DNA of 13,170 nt, taken from the NCBI GenBank assembly GCA_037144255.1, contig JBAWXE010000078.1:1-13170 (forward strand), given 5' to 3'. The notes under the pieces were generated by a model that saw nothing but the letters and a program-made list of their open reading frames with translations, had not been told where the DNA came from and did not search any database. The stretch is from JBAWXE01 sp037144255. GTDB taxonomy: Bacteria > Bacteroidota > Bacteroidia > Chitinophagales > Chitinophagaceae. The position numbers and the translations under genes were made by a program. Position 1 is the first letter of the stretch; each line of letters begins with the position of its first letter. Shown here one piece after another: positions 7,275 through 13,170 of the stretch.

Positions 7275-7646
7275 CTAGGCACTAGGTGGGCGAAAGACAG
7301 AATGCTGGTAAGAGATGGTCAGCATATCATTATAATTGAGAAATTCTTTATCTACCGATGAGTACGTACCATACTGCATTTCTGATCGTATGTCTGTACA
7401 ATAAAGATTCACTACTTCTTTGTTTCTCTGATTTTTAGAGGATGGTAATTGATCTTTACTTTCTTTTGCCAGTTTCTTCTTTAGGCAACATTTACCTTCG
7501 CAATGTAGCTGGGGCTTATTTCTATTCTCACAAAGATACTTTGCTATATAGTCCTTATTAGCATAATACTGACCTACTATCACTGCCTGATTAAAGGTTT
7601 GTAACAGTATGCCTAATAATGAAAATATGACTACTATCTTCCTCAA
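7275..7646 (-). CDS. Small Cys-rich membrane-anchored or secreted protein of unknown function
   Basis: A 123-residue product read from a TTG start at 7646. There is no in-frame ATG at the N-terminus, and a promoter-like element ends about 28 bases upstream, so TTG is the best choice. Residues 4-25 form one hydrophobic helix (signal peptide or membrane anchor). A compact motif YIAKYLCENRNKPQLHCEG, then KCCLKKKL (residues 33-58), contains Cys39, Cys49, Cys53 and Cys54. Cys83 follows, and the C-terminus ends in FRPPSA. I know this CEN...C-x-GKC-x-LKK pattern only as a recurrent uncharacterised small protein of Bacteroidota. The clustered cysteines and the surrounding metal-related genes suggest metal binding. 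The reading frame is complete and shows no sign of truncation. Confidence 0.7.
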   Translation of the reverse strand: MRKIVVIFSLLGILLQTFNQAVIVGQYYANKDYIAKYLCENRNKPQLHCEGKCCLKKKLAKESKDQLPSSKNQRNKEVVNLYCTDIRSEMQYGTYSSVDKEFLNYNDMLTISYQHSVFRPPSA

Positions 7647-7674
7647 CAGTTCTATCAGTTTTTTATAGAGAATA

Positions 7675-7708
7675 CAAAGATAAAGACTATAGATATTTAA
7701 TTGTCAAA
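7675..7708 (-). promoter_or_regulatory. Bacteroidota-type promoter for the Cys-rich small-protein gene
   Basis: On the minus strand TTTG (7708-7705) is followed after 22 bases by TATCTTTG (7682-7675), an exact match to the TAnnTTTG consensus. The expected transcription start gives a leader of roughly 20 bases to the TTG at 7646. It lies in the gap after the lipoprotein gene ending at 7720, so the Cys-rich gene can be expressed on its own. Confidence 0.55.
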
Positions 7709-7719
7709 TAAATATCATA

Positions 7720-8124
7720 TTATGGTGTATAGGTAAAAGTTGGTAAGTATATCTGTATGCTATCTTCAATCTGAATAGGGCAAGGTATACCCCCTTTTAC
7801 ATTAGGTGGCAGATAGGGTGGATGCAACCCAACAGCAAATAAATAATACGATCCCACTTTTAATCCACTGAATATTGCCACCGGAATAGTATCATTCATT
7901 ACACACTTTGTAGAATCATCATATATGCCGTTAGCTGGCGCATCATTTGTACCGTATTTGATATATACCATACAGGTATCTACATACCCGCCATGGTGTT
8001 CCGGTATGATGCTCAGCACAGCTTTGCCTCCTTTTCCACCACTACTTGCAGTGTTGCTAGGTTTACTGCAACTAACTACCATCAATAGGCTACAACAGAG
8101 TATTGTAATAATACTAGCTTTCAT
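7720..8124 (-). CDS. Small lipoprotein of unknown function
   Basis: A 134-residue product with a lipoprotein signal ending in lipobox VVSC (Cys19), followed by a Ser/Gly-rich linker SSGGKGGK. The remainder is short and beta-rich: AVLSIIPEHHGGYVDTCMVYIKYGT, a middle FSGLKVGSYYLFAVGLHP, and a C-terminus ending PTFTYTP. The 'charge/GLK-x-G-x-YYL' arrangement resembles small transthyretin-like or carbohydrate-binding beta sandwiches, but I cannot name a family. Three cysteines in the mature body and a His-His pair could bind metal. It is transcribed away from the HMA-like/TonB receptor pair across a 164-base shared upstream gap, and 73 bases before the Cys-rich gene on the same strand. Its role in metal handling rests on position only. 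Confidence 0.75.
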   Translation of the reverse strand: MKASIITILCCSLLMVVSCSKPSNTASSGGKGGKAVLSIIPEHHGGYVDTCMVYIKYGTNDAPANGIYDDSTKCVMNDTIPVAIFSGLKVGSYYLFAVGLHPPYLPPNVKGGIPCPIQIEDSIQIYLPTFTYTP

Positions 8125-8288
8125 TATTGCAATTTACTGATTTTTAACATATGCTCATTCAACGTGTGTAAAGACGCAATTATTGCCTTATGACAGCTTA
8201 ATAACTTCTCTTTATGACTACTATCATTATTCCTCAATTGCAAAATCGTAACTTACACAATTAAAAATGTTTTAGAAAAATTAAATAT

Positions 8289-8642
8289 ATGTATCGTTTG
8301 CTTTGCTGTTTATTGCTTTGTTTTTCTTTGTCTGTATCTGAAAAAGTATTTGCAGCAAATCGTAACATCATAACAGAACACCATCAGGTAAAAGGTGTAT
8401 GTGAAAAATGCAAAAAAAGAATTGAATATGCTTCATATATTAAGGGTGTGAAATTTGCCGAATGGAATGTAGATTCGAATGATCTTACACTGGTATTCGA
8501 TTCTACTAAAACTACATCTATGCTCATTATGCAAAGCATTGTTAAATCAGGTCATGATGCGGACAGCCTAAAGGCAACTAATGAAGATTATGATAAACTA
8601 CCCCATTGTTGTAAATACAGGTCCGGTATCAAAAAACACTAA
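8289..8642 (+). CDS. Secreted heavy-metal-associated (HMA)-like protein
   Basis: A 117-residue exported protein. Residues 1-22 form a signal peptide ending in KVFA before ANRN. The core resembles an HMA/CopZ-type ferredoxin-like fold: beta strand HHQVKGV, metal-binding Cys38-Glu-Lys-Cys41, helix KKRIEYASYIKGV, strand KFAEWNVDSNDLTLVFD, then helix MLIMQSIVKSGHDAD. The usual GMTCxxC loop is reduced to GVCEKC. A C-terminal extension LPHCCKYR (His106, Cys107, Cys108) adds another possible metal site. Cytosolic CopZ proteins carry Cu(I); a periplasmic form next to a TonB receptor would most simply pass metal to or from that receptor. The stop codon lies five bases before the receptor start, so the two genes are surely co-transcribed. 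Confidence 0.85.
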   Translation: MYRLLCCLLLCFSLSVSEKVFAANRNIITEHHQVKGVCEKCKKRIEYASYIKGVKFAEWNVDSNDLTLVFDSTKTTSMLIMQSIVKSGHDADSLKATNEDYDKLPHCCKYRSGIKKH

Positions 8643-8647
8643 TTCAA

Positions 8648-10912
8648 ATGAAAGGATGGGGCTTCGGTGTTTTATGTCTGTGTTTGCTTCTACTCAATAA
8701 TAATTCTTTCGCCCAGCAAATAAGAAGAGTTACCGGCATTGTTTCCATTAAGGATAATAAGGGCAAAAAGTTACTTGCTGAAGGGGCTACAGTTGCCACC
8801 CCAAATGCTGCTATCAATACACAAACAGATAATAGTGGTAAATTCTCATTAGAATTTCCTGATACTACTCACACTTTAGTAGTTACATATGTAGGTTACA
8901 TACCTGATACTGTTACACTACAATCTGGTATCAACGATCTGAATATTGAGTTGTCTCGCTCACACGATCTTAAAGAGGTAGTAGTTCGTAATAGGAGAAA
9001 GGCTACAGAACTCAGTTTGTACAATCCATTCAAAACAGAGAATATAGGGCAGGCTGAGTTGTATAAAGCGGCTTGCTGCAATCTCAGTGAAAGCTTCGAG
9101 ACTACACCCTCTGTCGATGTGTCTTTTACAGATGCTGTTACAGGCTACAAGCAGATCAAATTGCTGGGCCTTGCAGGTTCATATACTTTACTTACTCAGG
9201 AGAATATACCTAACATACGTGGCTTGGCTTCTATTACAGGCCTTACATTCACTCCCGGTTCTTGGATTGAGGGTATGCAACTGAGCAAGGGTACGGGTAG
9301 TGTCGTCAATGGATCGGAGAGTGTAGCAGGGCAAATAAATGTTGAATTAATGAAGCCATTCGAAGGCGAGAAATGGTTGTTCAATATCTACCAAAATACT
9401 CAAGGGCGTAGTGAGGTAAATATCAATTACAGACACAAACTCACTCCAAGGTTAGGTACTAACTTATTGATACATGCCAATAATACTTGGTTGAAACTGG
9501 ATCAGAATGGAGATCATTTTATAGATCAGCCTTTAGGCAATCAGGTGAATATACTTAACCGTTGGATTTATAATGGCTCACATGGCTGGATGATACAGGC
9601 AGGTGCAAAATTCCTGTATTCCACAGGTGTAGGTGGCGAATGGAATTACAAGTCGGGCGACCCGCAAGTGCCCGGCAATCCATGGGGCTATAAGTTTACT
9701 ACTACCAGATTGGAGGATTGGGCTAAGATCGCTAAAGTGTTTAACAGACCTAATACCAGTATTGGCCTGCAGTTATCACATATCAGCTACGATCAGGATG
9801 CTATGTACGGTCCACGAGAGTATATAGGTAAGCAAAGCAGCCTATATGCTAATCTTATTTATCAAACCTATATCAATAATACCAACCATGTAATCAAGAC
9901 AGGTGTAAGTGGTATCATGGATGTGTACGATGAGGAATTTGCTCATGTGAAATATTCCAGAACTGAACAAGTCCCTGGTGTATTCGCAGAATATGCCTAT
10001 AACTATTCAGACAAATTTAATGTTATAGCAGGCCTTCGTGGCGACTATAATAATCTCTATGGTGCTTTTGCTACACCTAGATTGCATCTGCGTTATGCGC
10101 CATTCAAACGTACTGTTCTACGAGCTTCTTTTGGTAGGGCACAGCGCACAGCCAATATATTTGCCGAGAATGCAGGCTTCATGGCTGGCAACAGACAATT
10201 TGATATTCTAAATCCTGTAGCTGGTAAGGCCTATGGCTTAGACCCTGAGGTGGCATGGAATACGGGTTTAAATCTGACTCACAAATTCAAGATTGGTTAT
10301 AGAGAGGCGGTATTCAGTTTAGACTATTATTATACATGGTTCCAAAGTCAGGTGGTTACAGATCTGGATTATCCCGGCTACGTTACTTTCTACAATCTCA
10401 ATGGCAGATCAGATGCTCATAGCTTCTCCACACAGTTCGATTATGAATTGATACATAATCTCAATCTTCGTGTAGCATATCGTTACTTTCAGGTCATGAC
10501 CAACTATACAGGTGGTACTAGCGTAGGTGTGCTGGAAGAAAAGCCTCTAGTGCCTGCCAACAGAGCTTTTGCCAATATAGATTATGAAACGAGGAACAAG
10601 TGGAAATTCGATTATACCATTCAGTGGATAAGCACTCAGCGTACTCCCGGTATTACACACAATCATTCCGGCCTAACACCGGGCAGCCCCAATTATTCAC
10701 CTTCGTATATCCTCATGAGTGCACAAATAACCAAGGTATTTAGCGATGTGTTTGAGGCTTATATGGGCATGGAGAATATGACCAACTATATGCAGCACGA
10801 TGCTATCATCAGTGCCTCAGATCCCTTTGGTCGATACTTTGATGCCTCTATGATATGGGGACCAATGATGGGTAGAGCAGCATACTTCGGTATCCGTTAC
10901 AAGGTGAAATAG
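8648..10912 (+). CDS. TonB-dependent outer-membrane receptor, probable metal or metallophore receptor
   Basis: A full-length receptor of 754 residues. Residues 1-23 form a signal peptide (ending SFAQ). Residues 25-105 are a carboxypeptidase-regulatory-like beta domain (RRVTGIVSI..., VVTYVGYIPDTV). A TonB-box-like LKEVVVR lies at 108-114. The plug spans about 130-235 with the usual late motifs KGTGSVVNGSESVAGQINVE. The 22-stranded barrel fills the rest, with extracellular loops rich in aromatic residues, ending YFGIRYKVK. The plug starts with an unusual AACCNLSESFETTPSVDV containing Cys143-Cys144. This form of plug, with a preceding HMA-like gene, recurs in Bacteroidota; I infer import of copper or a copper complex, powered by TonB-ExbBD encoded elsewhere. 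No SusD-like partner is present, which argues against glycan uptake. Confidence 0.9.
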   Translation: MKGWGFGVLCLCLLLLNNNSFAQQIRRVTGIVSIKDNKGKKLLAEGATVATPNAAINTQTDNSGKFSLEFPDTTHTLVVTYVGYIPDTVTLQSGINDLNIELSRSHDLKEVVVRNRRKATELSLYNPFKTENIGQAELYKAACCNLSESFETTPSVDVSFTDAVTGYKQIKLLGLAGSYTLLTQENIPNIRGLASITGLTFTPGSWIEGMQLSKGTGSVVNGSESVAGQINVELMKPFEGEKWLFNIYQNTQGRSEVNINYRHKLTPRLGTNLLIHANNTWLKLDQNGDHFIDQPLGNQVNILNRWIYNGSHGWMIQAGAKFLYSTGVGGEWNYKSGDPQVPGNPWGYKFTTTRLEDWAKIAKVFNRPNTSIGLQLSHISYDQDAMYGPREYIGKQSSLYANLIYQTYINNTNHVIKTGVSGIMDVYDEEFAHVKYSRTEQVPGVFAEYAYNYSDKFNVIAGLRGDYNNLYGAFATPRLHLRYAPFKRTVLRASFGRAQRTANIFAENAGFMAGNRQFDILNPVAGKAYGLDPEVAWNTGLNLTHKFKIGYREAVFSLDYYYTWFQSQVVTDLDYPGYVTFYNLNGRSDAHSFSTQFDYELIHNLNLRVAYRYFQVMTNYTGGTSVGVLEEKPLVPANRAFANIDYETRNKWKFDYTIQWISTQRTPGITHNHSGLTPGSPNYSPSYILMSAQITKVFSDVFEAYMGMENMTNYMQHDAIISASDPFGRYFDASMIWGPMMGRAAYFGIRYKVK

Positions 10913-10926
10913 TCACTTTATTTTTT
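10901..10926 (+). terminator. Possible terminator overlapping the receptor stop codon
   Basis: AAGGTGA (10901-10907) can pair with TCACTTT (10913-10919; one G-U pair) around a five-base loop that includes the TAG stop, followed by A and six T. The stem is short and the receptor and GyrI-like genes converge with only five bases between their stops, so this is a modest candidate. Confidence 0.35.
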
Positions 10927-11535
10927 CTTGGTCACCTGTTGTCTGATGATCGTTTTCAGCTTAGCTTCTGCTGTTCTTCTGGCATCATTCAGATATATTT
11001 CATGGTGCTTACCTGTCAGTTGATACCCTTGATCCTTAATAAAATTATGTAGAGATATAATGGTCTCTTTTTCCTTACAATATGGGCCTATATATAATAC
11101 CTGTGCACAAGTGCCTTCTTTGAACTGTTCAAATCTTAATTGATCTATTGCTACTAATTCTTTTCTGGATACTGCTAGTATCTTGGCCTCTCTATACAGG
11201 TCATTTGTAATTATATCAGGTTGAAGTATCATAGCTGTCCAGTGCCAATTCTCTTTTTTACCTGCTGTAAAATCATTCATGTCATCTGCCCACCATAAGG
11301 CTTCTAAAGGCATTACTCCGTAATCAACACCTATAAGTCCTTTCTTTACCATGAATTTCAATGTGTAGGCTACCGAATATAAGGTTTCTATAGCATCCTG
11401 AAAGTCCTTAGAATGATTAGGGTCTCCTTTGCCATCTATCATCAGATAATTCATAGCTGCAGCTGTGATCAATTCTGGTTTGTTGATCTTAGCTTTATAG
11501 GTACCCAGTGTTTTTTTGAGATCTATCTTTTCCAT
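10918..11535 (-). CDS. GyrI-like small-molecule-binding domain protein
   Basis: A 205-residue cytosolic protein without signal peptide or membrane segment, of the size of stand-alone GyrI-like proteins. The order of elements fits that family: N-terminal strand AAMNYLMIDGKGDPN at 26-40, helix DFQDAIETLYSVAYTLKFMVKKGLIG, then PLEALWWADD at 76-85, ENWHWTAMILQP near 95-106, and the second half-domain strand TCAQVLYIGPYCKEKETI followed by helix and YQLTGKHHEIYLNDA. The domain (also the effector domain of BmrR/Rob-type regulators) binds hydrophobic small molecules; some stand-alone forms act as hydrolases or binding proteins. No DNA-binding domain is attached. It converges on the TonB receptor gene and is probably unrelated to it. 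Confidence 0.85.
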   Translation of the reverse strand: MEKIDLKKTLGTYKAKINKPELITAAAMNYLMIDGKGDPNHSKDFQDAIETLYSVAYTLKFMVKKGLIGVDYGVMPLEALWWADDMNDFTAGKKENWHWTAMILQPDIITNDLYREAKILAVSRKELVAIDQLRFEQFKEGTCAQVLYIGPYCKEKETIISLHNFIKDQGYQLTGKHHEIYLNDARRTAEAKLKTIIRQQVTKKK

Positions 11536-11719
11536 ATCATTTGCTATTTACAATATGTATACTTGTTATCTATAAAATTATTTCTTTTCATCATGGTATA
11601 GTGTGATAAAGGTCAGCTATATACATTATTTACCTACTTATCAAAAATGTGTAATAATTTCCTATTTTTATTTGCGATCATAGAATATGTATTTGTAAGC
11701 TTCAACCTTTTAAACGCTA

Positions 11720-13147
11720 ATGGTTTTTAGTAGCATTGCCTTTATTTTTTACTTTCTACCTATATTCTTTTTGGTCTATTTTTTGGCCGATAAGAAATAT
11801 AAGAATGCAGTCATCTTGGCCGGAAGTATCATATTCTATGCATGGGGTGCCCCTCAATTCATTTTTGTTCTTTTAGGTGTTACCATCTTCGATTTTTACA
11901 TAGTCCGTACTATGTCTGACTGCGAGGCCAAAAACAAGAGGCTACTTTTACTACTCTGTTCATTAAGTATCAATTTGGGTTTACTCTTTTATTTTAAGTA
12001 TAGTAACTTCTTTGTTGATAATGTGAATGAGGTATTAGCTAAACTAGGTGCCAAGTCTATTCGCTGGACCAAATTAGTTTTACCTATAGGTATCTCCTTT
12101 TACACATTTGAGACCATTACTTATGTGGCAGATGTATACAGGCGTATACACAAACCTTTGAAGAACTTTTGGGACTATCAACTTTATATCATTTTATTCC
12201 CCAAGCTGATAGCTGGGCCTATTATACGTTTCCACGATTTTGCCGATCAAATATATGATCATACCTCATTCGAAAGTGCCAATAACCGTATCAAAGGATT
12301 GACCCGTTTTTTTATTGGTTTGGCAAAGAAAGTGTTGATAGCCAATGTGATGGGTGCCGCAGCAGATGTTATATTCAATTCCCAGCCTAACGATCTGGGT
12401 ACTATTACTGCTTGGCTGGGCGCATTGAGTTACACATTTCAGATATACTTTGATTTTTCAGGCTATTCTGATATGGCCATAGGTCTGGGCTTGATGATGG
12501 GCTTCCACTTTCCGGAGAATTTTAATAATCCTTATACTGCCGTTTCTATTACAGATTTCTGGCGTAAGTGGCATATGACCCTCGGCAGTTGGATGCGAAA
12601 CTATTTGTACATTCCATTAGGTGGCAATAAGGTGAATAGCAAGCTGAAACTCTATTTCAACTTGTGGATAGTTTTTTTGGCATCCGGCCTATGGCATGGT
12701 GCGGCCTGGGGTTTTATAGTATGGGGGGCATATCATGGTTGCTTTCTCGTTATTGAACGTATTTTTTTGGCTAAGTGGCTGCAAAAGATGGGTAGGTTTG
12801 CAATACTTTATACATTCCCTGTAGTGATGTTGGGTTGGGTATTTTTCAAAATGGAATACTTTCATCCTGCATGGCACTATCTGCATAGGATGTTCAGTTG
12901 GCATGCTGATAATGCCAATTTATGGAAGCCTGATAAAGAGTACATTACTTTTTTGGCATTCGCTTTTATCTTCTCATTTTTTACACTTGGTGATTGGGGT
13001 AAGAAGATACAGCATAAATTCTTCTACGAAGATCATACTGTGAAAATGCATTTGATTGTATTCTTTATAGCGCTGGTATTGTTCATCATATCAGCCGGGC
13101 GTATTACAGTATCTACATTCAATCCATTTATTTATTTCAGATTTTAA
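11720..13147 (+). CDS. MBOAT-family membrane O-acyltransferase (AlgI-like)
   Basis: A 475-residue polytopic inner-membrane protein of the usual AlgI/DltB-type length. Family motifs in order: MVFSSIAFIFYFLPIFF at the start, SIIFYAWG near 36-43, LPIGISFYTFETITYVADVY at 121-140, FPKLIAGPI near 160-168, FDFSGYSDMAIG at 245-256, DFWRKWHMTLGSWMRNYLYI at 279-298, PLGGNK, and ASGLWHGAAWGFIVWG with the catalytic His at 326. Relatives move acyl groups across the membrane onto polysaccharides (alginate, cellulose, teichoic acid) with an AlgJ/AlgX- or DltD-like partner. The acceptor here is unknown. The gene is complete and divergent from the GyrI-like gene, with a 184-base gap in which I see no exact consensus promoter. 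Confidence 0.93.
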   Translation: MVFSSIAFIFYFLPIFFLVYFLADKKYKNAVILAGSIIFYAWGAPQFIFVLLGVTIFDFYIVRTMSDCEAKNKRLLLLLCSLSINLGLLFYFKYSNFFVDNVNEVLAKLGAKSIRWTKLVLPIGISFYTFETITYVADVYRRIHKPLKNFWDYQLYIILFPKLIAGPIIRFHDFADQIYDHTSFESANNRIKGLTRFFIGLAKKVLIANVMGAAADVIFNSQPNDLGTITAWLGALSYTFQIYFDFSGYSDMAIGLGLMMGFHFPENFNNPYTAVSITDFWRKWHMTLGSWMRNYLYIPLGGNKVNSKLKLYFNLWIVFLASGLWHGAAWGFIVWGAYHGCFLVIERIFLAKWLQKMGRFAILYTFPVVMLGWVFFKMEYFHPAWHYLHRMFSWHADNANLWKPDKEYITFLAFAFIFSFFTLGDWGKKIQHKFFYEDHTVKMHLIVFFIALVLFIISAGRITVSTFNPFIYFRF

Positions 13148-13148
13148 G

Positions 13149-13170
13149 GTGGTGAAGAAGCAGAATCGAT
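13149..13170 (+). CDS. Possible start of a downstream gene, cut by the window edge
   Basis: Directly after the MBOAT stop, GTG GTG AAG AAG CAG AAT CGA opens a frame (M/V-V-K-K-Q-N-R) that runs off the end. Basic residues after the start would suit a signal-anchor of the SGNH/AlgJ-like or DHHW partner that often follows MBOAT genes. Only seven codons are visible, so this is a guess from context. Confidence 0.2.

Noticed and set aside
8126..8244. Repeated ATTGC/GCAAT half-sites (ATTGCAAT at 8126, GCAATTATTGC at 8176, ATTGCAAA at 8237) in the divergent lipoprotein/HMA-like upstream gap
   Set aside because: The copies are short, unevenly spaced and easily produced by chance in AT-rich DNA; no matching sites stand out in front of the other cluster genes.
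11688..11695. TGTATTTG with an upstream TTTG (11671-11674) as a promoter for the MBOAT gene
   Set aside because: The -7 box has one mismatch in the TA and the spacer is only 13 bases, shorter than the usual range of about 17-23.

Overview
The window looks like a chromosomal segment of a Bacteroidota bacterium, perhaps a chitinophagal lineage (the lower rank is only a guess). The evidence is AT-rich DNA, a protein ending in a type IX secretion (Por) sorting domain, a TonB receptor with an N-terminal carboxypeptidase-regulatory-like domain, start codons without Shine-Dalgarno sequences, and promoter-like boxes of the Bacteroidota type (TTTG, then TAnnTTTG). I see no tRNA, rRNA, CRISPR array, insertion sequence or phage gene.

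Left part (1-4257): a secreted T9SS cargo protein with a CxxCH motif (minus strand), a 444-base AT-rich gap, an OafA-type membrane acyltransferase (plus strand), and converging on it a large TMTC-like membrane glycosyltransferase with C-terminal TPRs (minus strand). These look like ordinary secretion and surface-glycan modification genes.

Centre (4414-10912): a compact cluster that I read as a copper (or similar soft metal) handling locus at the cell envelope. A small secreted helical protein (plus) is separated by a strong bidirectional terminator from a tight three-gene minus-strand unit. In transcription order that unit is a Met-rich outer-membrane beta-barrel, an MbnP-family lipoprotein, and a short lipoprotein with an atypical CX5CH haem-like site. 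Upstream on the same strand lie a Cys-rich single-span protein with its own good promoter and a GG-rich lipoprotein. Divergent from these is a plus-strand pair: a secreted HMA-like protein with CxxC, then a TonB-dependent receptor with a Cys-Cys pair in its plug. A long perfect palindrome sits directly upstream of the Met-rich barrel gene and overlaps a promoter-like box. The gene content suggests outer-membrane capture or transport of copper together with periplasmic binding and redox proteins. The metal and the direction of transport are inferences.

Right part (10918-13170): a GyrI-like small-molecule-binding-domain protein (minus) converges on the receptor gene. Divergent from it is a complete MBOAT (AlgI-like) O-acyltransferase (plus). 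Its usual AlgJ/AlgX-like or other partner may begin in the last 22 bases.
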